Shown: positions 32,677-42,296 of the stretch, piece by piece
How positions within the stretch are numbered: position 1 is the stretch's first letter
How the letters are laid out: each line of letters opens with the position of its first letter
Assembly (NCBI GenBank): GCA_021732415.1
Contig: JAKFVC010000009.1
Span: 1-64,000 of the forward strand
DNA from: Planctomycetaceae bacterium
Lineage (GTDB): Bacteria; Planctomycetota; Planctomycetia; Planctomycetales; Planctomycetaceae
DNA length: 64,000 bases
Reading direction: 5' to 3'
Notes under the pieces: model-generated
The model's database searches: none
Told to the model about the DNA's origin: nothing
The model's input: only the letters and a program-made list of their open reading frames with translations
Program-made: the position numbers and the translations under genes

Positions 32677-34254
32677 ATGGAAACGACACTAACAACAATA
32701 GACAACACGATCCAATTGCTGGGGCGTCCTCAACTCCCACGACAAACTGCTGCCAAGCTGGCGCTAATGATCGTCGCACTTGTTGTCGTTGGATGGACCT
32801 CACCCAGCAACCTGTGTGCAGCGGAACTTCGTGCCGGTGCAGCGAAAGTCGACATCGCCGACAAAGACGCCGGCCCCGTCAGCGACCCACCCTATGTCAA
32901 GGCGCTAGTCATCACCGACGGCACAACCACCGCGGTGATTGCGACCGTGGATGCAGTCGCCATCGGCGAAATCGGCAGCATTCGGAATGACTACCTGGCC
33001 AAGGTTCGCACCCAGTTGCAGAAGGACCTGGGCATTGTGCCGGCCAATGTCTTGATCAATGCCAGTCACTGTCATGCCAAGGTCTGTGCCGATATCGAAG
33101 ACCGCACTGTTCAAGCCGTCAAAGCCGCGTTTCAGAAACTGGAGCCGGTCACGGTTGGAGCAGGCCGCGGTCTCGAAAACCGGATCATGGAGAACCGTCG
33201 TCTGAAACTGAAGAATGGCCGCGAAGCCGACGTTCGTCACGCCTATTCGATGCCACCCGATGCTGAAGTTGCCGAGGTCGGTCCAGTCGATCCGGAGATC
33301 GGAATCCTGCGGCTCGACCGTAAGAATGGGCACCCGTTGGCCATAGTATACAACTTCGCCATGCATCCGATTCAAGGCGTACCGAGCGGGGGCAATACTG
33401 CCGACGTCACCGGTTTCGCGTCTCAAGTGATTGAGGACAGCTTTGGCGAAGGTACCGTCGCGCTGTTTCTGCAAGGTTGCGGCGGCGATATCAACCCGGT
33501 CCAGTACAAGGCGGTCAATCATCCGCGCGACGCCGAACCGCTCGGAAATCTACTGGGATTGAGTACGATGAAGGCGGCGAAAAAGATTCATCCCAGCGAC
33601 AAGGCCGAGTTTCGCGTCATCAACGAAACCTTGCAGCTTCCCCGGGCCGATCTGGCCGAACGGATCGCCGCGCAGCAGGCTCAGCAGCTCACACTGCTGC
33701 AGTCGTTGAAGGGAACCAGTCTCAATCTGAAAACGTTCATGCCGTTAGTGGTCAACGGACATCTCTCGGAATCGTTTCCCTCGTACTACTCGCACCGCTA
33801 TCTGCACGACCGCAAGCTGGGTCGCACCGATTTCGATCGCCTGGACGCTGAGAATCGGGCCCATGTCGAGGCCTATCTCAAGAACATCTATGTCATGGAA
33901 GAGTTAACCCGCCTGCAGACGAATCTCAATCTGCTGCAAAAGCATCAGGCTCAGAACATCGCAGCCGGCAAGCGCACAATCGACGTCGAGGTCGCGGGAG
34001 TCCGCCTGGGCGATTTTGTGCTGGTGACATTTCCGGGCGAACTGACCGTGCGCATCGGCCTCAATATCAAGAAGGCCTCGCCCCATCCGTTTACGTTCGT
34101 GGCCGGCTATACGAACGGCTACATCTATTATGCGCCGACGGCCGAACAGTTATTGAACGTGGGCAATGCCCAGGAAGATAGTGATTGCATTTTGGCTCCT
34201 GAATGGCAAGCATTGTATGAAACGAAGGTCGCGGAATTGTTGAAGAAGTTATGA
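32677..34254 (+). CDS. Ceramidase-like (neutral/alkaline ceramidase family) protein
   Basis: Protein of 525 residues, with a signal-anchor near residues 25-50 (LALMIVALVVVGWTSPSNLCAAE) that looks like a Sec signal. The neutral ceramidase-like N-terminus is recognisable: AGAAKVDIADK, DAVAIG and NASHCHAKV, a His-x-His pattern of a metal site, and NFAMHPIQG (about 226-234), a further His. GCGGDINP (about 266-273) matches the family's GxxGD(V/I)SP motif. Neutral ceramidases cleave ceramide to sphingosine and fatty acid; many bacterial homologues have unknown substrates. It is likely exported and acts on lipids or other amides. Confidence 0.8.
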   Translation: METTLTTIDNTIQLLGRPQLPRQTAAKLALMIVALVVVGWTSPSNLCAAELRAGAAKVDIADKDAGPVSDPPYVKALVITDGTTTAVIATVDAVAIGEIGSIRNDYLAKVRTQLQKDLGIVPANVLINASHCHAKVCADIEDRTVQAVKAAFQKLEPVTVGAGRGLENRIMENRRLKLKNGREADVRHAYSMPPDAEVAEVGPVDPEIGILRLDRKNGHPLAIVYNFAMHPIQGVPSGGNTADVTGFASQVIEDSFGEGTVALFLQGCGGDINPVQYKAVNHPRDAEPLGNLLGLSTMKAAKKIHPSDKAEFRVINETLQLPRADLAERIAAQQAQQLTLLQSLKGTSLNLKTFMPLVVNGHLSESFPSYYSHRYLHDRKLGRTDFDRLDAENRAHVEAYLKNIYVMEELTRLQTNLNLLQKHQAQNIAAGKRTIDVEVAGVRLGDFVLVTFPGELTVRIGLNIKKASPHPFTFVAGYTNGYIYYAPTAEQLLNVGNAQEDSDCILAPEWQALYETKVAELLKKL

Positions 34255-34267
34255 GATCGGAATTTGT

Positions 34268-34325
34268 CGTAGCCGGACTCTCTGAGTCGGGTGTGTGTAC
34301 GCCCGACTCAGAGAGTCGGGCTACG
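34268..34325. repeat. Inverted repeat GTAGCCGGACTCTCTGAGTC
   Basis: The left arm (34268-34291) and right arm CCCGACTCAGAGAGTCGGGC plus TACG (about 34302-34325) pair well, each arm also containing the short CCCGACTC/GAGTCGGG hairpin. It sits between the ceramidase-like gene and the LRR gene. Confidence 0.85.
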
Positions 34326-34355
34326 GCCGGCTACGGAAGTTAAGGATTGAACACC

Positions 34356-35681
34356 ATGCAATCCCCTGCCCTGTTCATGGAAGCTATCGCCAGTGATCCC
34401 GATAACGACGCGCCCCGGTTGGAGTATGCCGACTGGCTGACTCGGAACAAGAACCCGTTAGGCGAGTTCATCCGGATCCAATTGGAACTGGCGAAGACGA
34501 TTGTCATTCCGGGTGTCGAGGATGAAGCGACTGCCAAGCTCAAGAAACGCGAAGCCTTGCTCCTTAAGAAGCACGGTGGCGCCTGGCTGAAAGAGTCTCT
34601 GCCGGAATGGGCGAGGCAGATCAACTCGGGCTTTCATCGTGGATTTCCTGGCGTCTGGTGCAACGCGGGAGATTGGGGACAGCACGGTGACAGCCTGGTG
34701 GCTCGGTTTCCCGTCCATCGGCTGAATATTCGTGCGACAACCAAATCGGTTGTAAGCCTGTCTAAATCGGAAGCGTTGCTTAAGGTGCGGCTGCTGGACT
34801 TGTCACACAGTCCGCTCGATGACACAGTATTTTCAGAACTGGCAGCGTCACCGTGTCTCGCCAATTTAACTGGCCTCTATGCATGGAAGTGTGGCTTGGG
34901 CGTGGGGGCAGCCCGGGCGGTTGCAAAGTCCAAATATCTCGGGAATTTGTGTCGCCTCAATTTGGAAGAGAATCGCATCACGGCCGATGGGATCGCGGCT
35001 CTGGTTGCCGCACCATCTCTGGGCCAGTTGACCTATTTGAATGTGCGCAGCAATGACGTAGGGCCTGATGCGGGCCCGCATCTTGGTCGAGCAGCATTGC
35101 TCTCGAATCTGGCCGAGCTGAATCTCGGCAACAATGACCTCGGTCCTGATGCCGTGGTAGGACTGTGCCAGAAACTTTCGCCAGCCTTATGGAGTCTGAG
35201 TCTGGATGGCAATGCCATGCAAGACGCGGGAGCCGAGGCCTTGGCGGCGGCGACGCAGGTGAAGAAACTGGCGACGCTCAATATCACCTATAATCAACTG
35301 ACCGCCCGCGGCGCGAAAGCGATTGCTGCGGCCAAGCAATTCACAAGTCTCGCCGAGCTGGATCTGGGAGCAAACGAGCTCGGCGCAGCCGGAGTCGAGG
35401 CACTGGCGAAGTCACGGCATCTCAGCAACTTGGTCGAATTGACTCTGTCAAACGTGGAAATGGGAGACGCAGGGGCGTTGGCCATCGCACAGTCCAAAAC
35501 ACTGCAGAAACTGCGAACGCTTAATCTCTGGGACTGCGGGATCGACAGCGAAGGCGCTCAAGCCCTCGCCGCCGCGCCGACCCTGGAATCGCTCGAGACA
35601 CTGTGTTTACTGAGCAACCCATTTAATCGAGATGCACGTAATGCGTTGCGTACGAGATTCGGCAAACGAGTTCAGATGTAG
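34356..35681 (+). CDS. TIGR02996-domain leucine-rich-repeat protein
   Basis: Protein of 441 residues from the ATG at 34356, with AAGGA ten bases upstream. The N-terminus (FMEAIASDPDNDAPRLEYADWLTRNKNPLGEFIRIQ) is the TIGR02996 repeat-companion domain, found mainly in planctomycetes. Then about ten leucine-rich repeats run from about 145 to 440 (LTGLYAWKCGLGVGAARAV, LRTLNLWDCGIDSEGAQALA). They resemble the ribonuclease-inhibitor type. No signal peptide, so it is probably cytoplasmic. LRRs bind proteins; the partner is unknown. It is convergent with the GH64-like gene. Confidence 0.85.
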   Translation: MQSPALFMEAIASDPDNDAPRLEYADWLTRNKNPLGEFIRIQLELAKTIVIPGVEDEATAKLKKREALLLKKHGGAWLKESLPEWARQINSGFHRGFPGVWCNAGDWGQHGDSLVARFPVHRLNIRATTKSVVSLSKSEALLKVRLLDLSHSPLDDTVFSELAASPCLANLTGLYAWKCGLGVGAARAVAKSKYLGNLCRLNLEENRITADGIAALVAAPSLGQLTYLNVRSNDVGPDAGPHLGRAALLSNLAELNLGNNDLGPDAVVGLCQKLSPALWSLSLDGNAMQDAGAEALAAATQVKKLATLNITYNQLTARGAKAIAAAKQFTSLAELDLGANELGAAGVEALAKSRHLSNLVELTLSNVEMGDAGALAIAQSKTLQKLRTLNLWDCGIDSEGAQALAAAPTLESLETLCLLSNPFNRDARNALRTRFGKRVQM

Positions 35682-35718
35682 GTGAGCGTTGCTGGTCGTC
35701 CAGTGGTTGTTTCTACGA

Positions 35719-38700
35719 TCACGTATTCACCGCGAACTGACTGATCCCGGTCAACGGATCGCCCGTCGTCGGTGTATAGACTGCCTGGATCAAGAACGCC
35801 TGGCCGAGTCCATCAGAAGCGATCGTCACGCTGCCCGATCCCGTGGCGATCTGGCTGAGCGTCACAAAGCCCGCATTCAATTGCGAGATCGTGGTATCGG
35901 CCGGAATTCCTTGACCAGTAATCTCTGCACCTGTCGACAGTCCGGCCAGATTCATCACGCCGACGACGGTGGTGCTGCCTTGCGTAATGTTGCCCTGGAA
36001 GATCACTCCGTTGGACATCAGCTTGATGGTACCGGTTTGGGTTGCGGGCGCGCTGAGAATAATTTGTGGCGGAGCAAACCCGCTGATCGTCGTGCCAGGG
36101 GTGATGTTCGTTCCGGAAAGTGTTTGACCTGGAGAGAGGTCGACCACGTTGGTCACATTGGCGACGTTCGTACTATTGATTGTCGTCGTGCCGGTAAAGG
36201 ACAGGACGGTCGCCGGGATGTTGACATTGGCCGTGACGGTATTTCCCGTCGTTGGTGCTGGCAGGGTCGTCAACAGTTGCGGATTCGAACCGTCGCTGAG
36301 GGCAAAGTAGAAGCTGACGTTGCCGGTCGGATTCGCACCGGGCAATGTGGCCGTTACTGCGACGGCTGTACCGGCAGGACCGCTGCCGGGGCTGAGCGAA
36401 ACCAGGAAGTCGCCGTTACTGCCCTGCAGTTGGAGCGGTTGATAGGCGATACTGGGCAGATTAGTGGCGTCTCCCGAATAGACAGCCGTCACTGTGTAGG
36501 TGTGCGAGATACTGCCTTCGGGCAACTCTGGCAGGGTGGCAGTGATCGTCGCGATTCCATTCCCATCGAGCGTAATGGGCTGCAACGGCGGTGCGGCCGA
36601 CGCATTCGCGGAGTTAATCGGGACTCCGTCGATGAAGAACGTCACCGTCCCGGTCGGTGTGGTCTGTCCGGTGACCGTGGCGGTCAGTGTGACAACACCC
36701 CCCTGATTTGCGGCCACGGGATAATCCGTCAGCGTGGTGGTCGTGGCTGACGTCTGAGAATCGCTCCAACTGCCGAGCGTAATCTTCGCCACGCCCACAT
36801 TGTTCTGGTTCAGATTCGTACTGGCTCCAAACTTGTCGTCGTACGGATAAGCATAGGCCAGATCCCCAAACGTGAGGCCCGTCTGGTGCCAGTATTCGAC
36901 CCAATAGTTGTAGGCACCCAAGTTGTTGTTATCTGTCGTGAACCACGTTTGCTGATTACCCCAGGTGCTGGAATCATTCAACGCAATGCCGCGATTAAGC
37001 GCGGATGAAATCGAATTCTCCAGATCGCCTAACACGGATGACGGCACACCCGTGAAGCCGCGCGAAACATTGTCGGCGAAGACGGCATCGCATGCGAACA
37101 CCATCTGCGACGGCGATTCATTCTGTTGAGACTTCCCAGTAATCCAAGACGGGGCCACAGTTCCGGGGACATAGAAGATCGGCTGATAAATATCGGGCGA
37201 TGGCAGGTTCGAGTCGAAGAACGGATAGTAGATATCGTAGTCCACGGCCTGATCGCTGGACGAACCGCTAGTCGCGTTGAGGTGCAGGACATAGTTGCCA
37301 GCGATCAGTTGCGTCGTACCGCTATAAGTGACCGAAGAACCTGACGCTCCTGAAACCAGATTGAAGGTCTCTCCTCCACCCACATGGTTATTGATTGTCC
37401 CCGTGAAATACTTCAAGAAGAACTGGTCGATGACGTTGTTGTAGTAATTATTCAGCGGATCGGAACTCGCGGGATCCTGAATGCCCTCGACAACGTCTTT
37501 CGGCGAGACCAGGCGGATGGGGGGCGTCGTATAGACCGACCAGACTCCGCCCATTGTATAAGTTCCGTTGCCTTGAGAATCGACCAGTTCAAACGAGGAG
37601 CCAGTCACATTGGCGATGGAGAACAAACCATTGGCGGCCGTAGTTCCCAGGACCCCTTCGATCCTTATCAAATCGCCGTCAGCGAGCCCTTCCGTACTGC
37701 TGGTGGTTATGACGATGGGGCCCGCGTTGGAAACTCCAGTGATCGTCCCTTGAGTCCACGTACCGCCACCCTGGTAAGCCGAAAACACGGCGTCATCCGT
37801 GCCGTCGAGCGTGTAGTTATTCCCATCGACCACGGTCACCTGGAAGGTCCCATTCGCGGCTGTCGTACCGAGAACTCCGTCGATCGTGACCACATCGCCG
37901 GTCGTCAATCCGTGATTGTTACTGAGCACCGTCAGCGGCTGGCCGGCCGGCATCGTCACATTGAGGATGATGCCGCTGCTGATCGCTGACGGTGTCGTCG
38001 GTTGATTCGCGTAGCTCTCGAGGAACGGCTGCGCGGCCGTATTCGTCGTGCTGATCTGATTCAGCAGGAACTTCAGGAAGGAATCGGTGCCCGTCCCGTC
38101 AATGATCGAATCGCGCGGGGCTTGGACGCCTACCGGCCCGGCGGCGGCAGCCGTGAAGGTGGTACCAGTGGCGGTGATCGTGACTGGTTTGTTCAAGGTC
38201 ACACTGCCGGGGACCGTCGGTGTGGCCGGGACGAGGCTCTGAATTGTCGACCCTGGAGCGATTCCCGTTCCCGTGATGGACTCGCCTTCACCCAGGTTGT
38301 CGGTGTTGACAATACCACTAATGATTGTACTGTCAGAGGTGGTGTTTCCGACGAACGTGTAATTGAACGGAATGGTTCCCGCCTGGTCGGTAAAGAACTG
38401 CAATTCCGTGGGGATTCCAAATGAATCCACCTGGGAAACGTCAATGTCCAGGTTCGGGACACCGTTGAAGTTCGTGACCGTGAATTCCAGGAAATCGTAG
38501 AAGGTGCCATTGCTGGGATCGGTCGCATTACCGGCACTGGGGGCAGACACTGTACCGTCCGATGAAGTGACTTGAGCCTGCACCGGTGCACCGACCGAAA
38601 TGACGATGCGTCCGGTGTATTGATGGTTGGGTGCAGGAACAGGCAAGCTGAGCCTCCCGTCCCAGTCGGCCAGTGTCGAACTGGGCAGAATCACCTGGTT

Positions 38701-39843
38701 GGCGGTCAGCGGGCCGGGTTGCAGTTCGGTTGTGGCCTGGGGATCGGGATGATCACCGATGACGTCGTCGGCCGACAAGTAGTAGGTCGTTCCGACCGGT
38801 GGGACTTGACCGGGTCCGGGGGTGACAATCTCCTGACCAAACACGGCGATCCAGATTTGATCGTCCCCAAAGCCCGTCGCGTTCGGGGTCACTTGCGAGA
38901 CATCGAGACTGATATATTTCGCTGTGAAAACATCGGCGGTCTTCTGCCACACGGTCAATGACGGGTCAGTCGTGGCAGGATCCTTCCCGTGAACTGTCAC
39001 CGGGCCAATCGTACCACTGGCCACGATGGCATTCACCGCACCATCCGATGAGACTGTTGTCCCGGAGACCTTGACCGATCCAATCGTCCCCGCCACCTCC
39101 TGATTGGCGACATAGTCATCCAGCGTACCGAAGTTGCCGTCGCCACCATTGATAATATTGGCGACTACCGACGACCCGATCAGGTCCTGCGTCACCACGA
39201 TATCGCCAATCGTCCCGGCGGAAGAAATGATCGCGTTGTTCACATTCTTAAACTTAGCGCTGCCGATTGTGCCTGCCGAAACCTGAGCGCCGGTGTCGAC
39301 TGTTCTGGCAATGAATTTATCGATGGCTGCATCAACATTGACCTGCGCAGAATGAATGTCCCGCATGTCGAGTTTCTGAATGTTTCCGTTGACGCTGATT
39401 TGGGCGTCTGTTCCGATGTCGCGGATCTTGACCTGGTTCAAGTCGCCGCCGGTCGTGACCTGCCCGCCGGTATTGAAATCGAGACTGGTGCCACGCAATA
39501 AACCCAGGGCACCGTTAATGTGCAGAGCATTAATGGTAGTTCCGTCGACAGAGCCACCGCGGCTGGTGATCTTGAGTTTCGAATCCGTGGTCGTGTCGTT
39601 CAGAGTCAGATTGTTGATGGTGCCGCCGGTGGTCTCGCCACCGACCAGGGTCATCGTTCCGCTCCCCGGTCCGGTCAGCTTGACTTTGACGACGCTGCCG
39701 TCTGAGTCCGTAAAGGACACGACTTGACCACTGATGATGGCGATCGAAGCGGCAGGCGTCAGCACCAGCCGAGGCTCGAGAGTTTCGAAAACGGTCCACG
39801 GAGAGAATGTGCTCTTTCGCTTCCGGTTTTTCCCGATCCCCAT
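35719..39843 (-). CDS. Giant secreted protein with GH64-like domain and Ig-like module
   Basis: Protein of 1374 residues from the ATG at 39843; the frame upstream has no signal-like start. The N-terminus has the planctomycete secretion motif TVFETLEPRLVLTPAAS (about 17-33). A parallel-helix-like region follows to about 250. Residues about 300-1025 resemble GH64 beta-1,3-glucanase: TGRIVISVGAP, DFLEFTV (Glu about 453), SQVDSFGIP (Asp about 473), VFACDAVFAD (about 914) and YAYPYDD near 1000. Two module types interrupt it, GTTAANG (about 644 and 717) and TTxxSTxxSG-type (about 498). A C-terminal Ig-like domain (about 1032-1138) and more TTxxST modules follow. It is likely surface-exposed; activity on glucan is unproven. 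Confidence 0.75.
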   Translation of the reverse strand: MGIGKNRKRKSTFSPWTVFETLEPRLVLTPAASIAIISGQVVSFTDSDGSVVKVKLTGPGSGTMTLVGGETTGGTINNLTLNDTTTDSKLKITSRGGSVDGTTINALHINGALGLLRGTSLDFNTGGQVTTGGDLNQVKIRDIGTDAQISVNGNIQKLDMRDIHSAQVNVDAAIDKFIARTVDTGAQVSAGTIGSAKFKNVNNAIISSAGTIGDIVVTQDLIGSSVVANIINGGDGNFGTLDDYVANQEVAGTIGSVKVSGTTVSSDGAVNAIVASGTIGPVTVHGKDPATTDPSLTVWQKTADVFTAKYISLDVSQVTPNATGFGDDQIWIAVFGQEIVTPGPGQVPPVGTTYYLSADDVIGDHPDPQATTELQPGPLTANQVILPSSTLADWDGRLSLPVPAPNHQYTGRIVISVGAPVQAQVTSSDGTVSAPSAGNATDPSNGTFYDFLEFTVTNFNGVPNLDIDVSQVDSFGIPTELQFFTDQAGTIPFNYTFVGNTTSDSTIISGIVNTDNLGEGESITGTGIAPGSTIQSLVPATPTVPGSVTLNKPVTITATGTTFTAAAAGPVGVQAPRDSIIDGTGTDSFLKFLLNQISTTNTAAQPFLESYANQPTTPSAISSGIILNVTMPAGQPLTVLSNNHGLTTGDVVTIDGVLGTTAANGTFQVTVVDGNNYTLDGTDDAVFSAYQGGGTWTQGTITGVSNAGPIVITTSSTEGLADGDLIRIEGVLGTTAANGLFSIANVTGSSFELVDSQGNGTYTMGGVWSVYTTPPIRLVSPKDVVEGIQDPASSDPLNNYYNNVIDQFFLKYFTGTINNHVGGGETFNLVSGASGSSVTYSGTTQLIAGNYVLHLNATSGSSSDQAVDYDIYYPFFDSNLPSPDIYQPIFYVPGTVAPSWITGKSQQNESPSQMVFACDAVFADNVSRGFTGVPSSVLGDLENSISSALNRGIALNDSSTWGNQQTWFTTDNNNLGAYNYWVEYWHQTGLTFGDLAYAYPYDDKFGASTNLNQNNVGVAKITLGSWSDSQTSATTTTLTDYPVAANQGGVVTLTATVTGQTTPTGTVTFFIDGVPINSANASAAPPLQPITLDGNGIATITATLPELPEGSISHTYTVTAVYSGDATNLPSIAYQPLQLQGSNGDFLVSLSPGSGPAGTAVAVTATLPGANPTGNVSFYFALSDGSNPQLLTTLPAPTTGNTVTANVNIPATVLSFTGTTTINSTNVANVTNVVDLSPGQTLSGTNITPGTTISGFAPPQIILSAPATQTGTIKLMSNGVIFQGNITQGSTTVVGVMNLAGLSTGAEITGQGIPADTTISQLNAGFVTLSQIATGSGSVTIASDGLGQAFLIQAVYTPTTGDPLTGISQFAVNT

Positions 39844-40262
39844 GTGGCGCTCTCCGATTTTCAGTGCGGGTTCTTCGCCAGTGCTCACCATGGCGAAGAA
39901 CGATGATCGACAGACTTGGCCGAATATCACGCGCGGATCGTTACGATCGCGCAACTTGAGGCCGCCGATTAGGATGATTCTGGCGACGGTCAAGACTGTA
40001 TCGACACCAACCAGTGTCCGCGCGTGACCGACCCGAAGACGGCACAATGTTTTCGACAAACGGTGCAAATCAAATGATCATCAGCGGGGGGTGGGTGAAT
40101 CTTCAGAAAAGGAGGCATTCCCCGGTCAAGCGCCAGCGTCGTCGAGCTAATCGCGTACTGCGCGTCAATATGAAAGAGGATGGCAGCGAATTAAAAGAGG
40201 CCGCGAATGAAGGCGGCTGCGCCAAGATGACGTAAAATTGCCCATTCGCTGCCAATGACATC
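39844..40262. other. Upstream region of the giant surface-protein gene
   Basis: About 420 bases between this gene and the GyrI-like gene, both on the minus strand, so the giant gene's promoter should be here. I see no repeat or RNA gene. A 73-codon plus-strand frame (40014-40235) is rich in charged residues and not convincing. Confidence 0.4.
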
Positions 40263-40757
40263 TTATTCGGCGAGAGGTATGCAGATATCAGTGAGCCATT
40301 CTTCGGGCGGCAACTTGCTCGCATCGTTGACATAAACTTCATACGGCGGCGCGGCACTGGGCTCGCGTCCGCTTTCCGGGAGCCAGACGCCGTACAACCA
40401 GCGGTACGCTCCGCCCAGTGTGCTGTAGTGACCCTTGTGCCGCAGGATGGCACACAGGCCGCCGGGAATCGTCTGCACCTGGACTTCACCGCTGGGTTGA
40501 AAGTCTTCGTGGACCGTAACGCCGACATCTGCGCGTTGCTTTTCCGGAGCAGTCACTTCCGGGTCATCGTAATAGACTCCCAGGCAGAGAGTATTGGCGT
40601 TCATGGCCCCGTGCTCGCTGGCCCAGTGGATGATGCGGCCAAACGCGGGTCCCAGGGTTTCAGTACTGTAGGGACCGATCACTCGGATGTAAGCCATTCG
40701 TCGTGGGGGCTGGTGTTCGAAACGCACATCCGCAGCCGTGTAAGCGACCGCATTCAT
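40263..40757 (-). CDS. GyrI-like small-molecule-binding protein
   Basis: Protein of 164 residues; the ATG at 40757 has AAGGA nine bases ahead, so I prefer it to the earlier in-frame codon. The sequence fits the GyrI/SbmC fold also used as the effector domain of AraC/BmrR-type regulators: VRFEHQPPRRMAYIRVIGPYSTETLGPAFGRIIHWA, LCLGVYYDDPEVT and GGLCAILRHKGHYSTLGGAYRWLYGVWLPESG. No DNA-binding domain is attached. It may bind a ligand or modulate gyrase, but this is inference. Cytoplasmic. Confidence 0.8.
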   Translation of the reverse strand: MNAVAYTAADVRFEHQPPRRMAYIRVIGPYSTETLGPAFGRIIHWASEHGAMNANTLCLGVYYDDPEVTAPEKQRADVGVTVHEDFQPSGEVQVQTIPGGLCAILRHKGHYSTLGGAYRWLYGVWLPESGREPSAAPPYEVYVNDASKLPPEEWLTDICIPLAE

Positions 40758-40856
40758 GATATGTTCCTTGAGCGAAAGTGGAGGATGTTCGTGTGTGAGG
40801 TTCATGCACAGATTGTATTCGCGTCATGTCCGCGAAGCTTGTTCGATCTTGCGATG

Positions 40857-41375
40857 TTACGGAGGGGCTTCAATAAAGCCCATTAGTCCGTAGGGTTCCA
40901 ATCCATCGAGATAACTGTTGTCAATAAACGCGACGCATGCTCCTTGAGCAGACAACGTCTCGACTTCTTCCTGTGTCCGGCAGAATGTGACTGAGTTCTG
41001 ACAGTCCGTACAGAAGCGGACGTTTTTGTCGTCAGTCACGCGGAGCGAATCCCAGCGTTTGGGACAACGATATTTGAATTCAAAATCACAGTTCTGAATC
41101 TCGGAATTATATCCGGTGTAGTACAAATCAATGGTGGGCCGCAGATCCGCAGCGGCGGCAACATCAAATGTGATCCGGCAATTCATGAGAAAGTCGAGCT
41201 TCTCGAGCAATTGACTCTGATCCTCTGATCCCAATTCCGGTAGAACGACGTGTACGTCACCAAACTCGTTGATCGATACGGGCAGTACGTCGTTCTCTCG
41301 AGCAACGGTTTCGGGGAGCCGCTGCAGTGCTCGCCATGTGACGGGAAGTGCTCGTAGTTGTTCGAGAGTTAACAT
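40857..41375 (-). CDS. Hypothetical protein with cysteine cluster
   Basis: Protein of 172 residues. The first half (VSINEFGDVHVVLPELGSEDQSQLLEKLDFLMNCRITF) resembles the small N-terminal domain of GspE/PilB-type ATPases. The second half has Cys groups CPKRWDSLRV and VRFCTDCQNSVTFC (about 106-140) that look like a zinc site. The combination is one I do not recognise as a named family. It follows the 41392 gene by 16 bases and so is probably in the same operon as the M48 protease. Confidence 0.6.
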   Translation of the reverse strand: MLTLEQLRALPVTWRALQRLPETVARENDVLPVSINEFGDVHVVLPELGSEDQSQLLEKLDFLMNCRITFDVAAAADLRPTIDLYYTGYNSEIQNCDFEFKYRCPKRWDSLRVTDDKNVRFCTDCQNSVTFCRTQEEVETLSAQGACVAFIDNSYLDGLEPYGLMGFIEAPP

Positions 41376-41391
41376 TTATCGGCCTGACGAT

Positions 41392-42156
41392 TTACTTTGG
41401 CGTGCGACGCAGGGTACCAATCCAGCCTACTCCAGCGGGATACTTTTTTTCCTCCAAAGTGTTGGGGTTGAGACTCCACTTGCCCGCGACCTCCATCACG
41501 TGTTCTTCGTCCGGGTAACTGAGATCTGTTTGTTCGTGATCGGTGTCTGAGTCCGCCCCCGAATCGTCGGAGTCGTAATAGTTGTATCCTAATTCGAGTT
41601 CCCCGGGTGTTCGTGGGCCGCGGTTCACGAGCGTCCCATCGCAGTAGGCGTAGGCTCGCTCTTCACGACCGTTTACAAATCTCGACCAGGCGTGATATTC
41701 CGAAACGCGATGCGTGCAGAAATACTGGACCTCTCCGAATGCCTGCGATAGTGACGTCATCAGTGAAGTCCACTCTGCGGTTTCCGGTGGATGACCGAGC
41801 TCAGGGAGGTCTGTGCAGATCAAAAGCACCCAGCCGTCGAGCGCGGGCGTCAGAAAGGCATTGTCGTTGTAGGCGGCTGCAATGCCGGATTGCCAGTTCG
41901 CCCGCTGGGGAGTGTCGAGGGGCATCATTGCTTTCACCGCATCAGGATCAGACGCACGGATCGCCAGCCACCTATTCTTGTAACCAAAGCAAATCGGTGC
42001 GCAGGGAGTGGTATCAATCTTGCCGATCAGCTCTTCAATGGGCTTGAGCTTTGTCGCACGCAATATCCCGGCTCCTGGATGTTGCCGAAAGCTCAGCCAC
42101 AGGATCAAACTGGCTACGGCCACGGCTCCGATAACGGCGATTATGGAGGGATGCAT
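41392..42156 (-). CDS. Membrane-anchored hypothetical protein
   Basis: Protein of 254 residues. One N-terminal hydrophobic segment (SIIAVIGAVAVASLILWLSF, about 4-23) serves as anchor. The rest contains GYKNRWLAIRAS, LDGWVLLICTDLPELG and FGEVQYFCTHRVSEYHAW. An acidic patch (YDSDDSGADSDTDHE, about 196-210) is notable. I do not recognise the family. It sits between the M48 protease gene and the Cys-cluster gene. Confidence 0.6.
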   Translation of the reverse strand: MHPSIIAVIGAVAVASLILWLSFRQHPGAGILRATKLKPIEELIGKIDTTPCAPICFGYKNRWLAIRASDPDAVKAMMPLDTPQRANWQSGIAAAYNDNAFLTPALDGWVLLICTDLPELGHPPETAEWTSLMTSLSQAFGEVQYFCTHRVSEYHAWSRFVNGREERAYAYCDGTLVNRGPRTPGELELGYNYYDSDDSGADSDTDHEQTDLSYPDEEHVMEVAGKWSLNPNTLEEKKYPAGVGWIGTLRRTPK

Positions 42157-42201
42157 ATCGGAAAAAATGGCCCGTAGTTAAAGATAATGCCAAATCAGGA
42201 A

Positions 42202-42296
42202 CGTAGGTCAGGTTGTGCCTGACGCGTCCAATTGTCAGCAGTGGAACAGGTCTCCGCGTTTACAGGTCGCTCGTGTCAGGCACAGCCTGACCTACG
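42202..42296. repeat. Inverted repeat CGTAGGTCAGGTTGTGCCTG, one arm inside a gene
   Basis: The left arm (42202-42226) is in the intergenic gap. The right arm CGTGTCAGGCACAGCCTGAC plus CTACG (42272-42296) lies within the M48 gene end, whose stop is at 42260. The arm codes the tail residues VGQAVPDT of the protease. The loop is 45 bases. Confidence 0.85.

Noticed and set aside
40014-40235. Plus-strand 73-codon frame
   Set aside because: Charged and repetitive, and in the upstream region of a minus-strand gene without supporting context.
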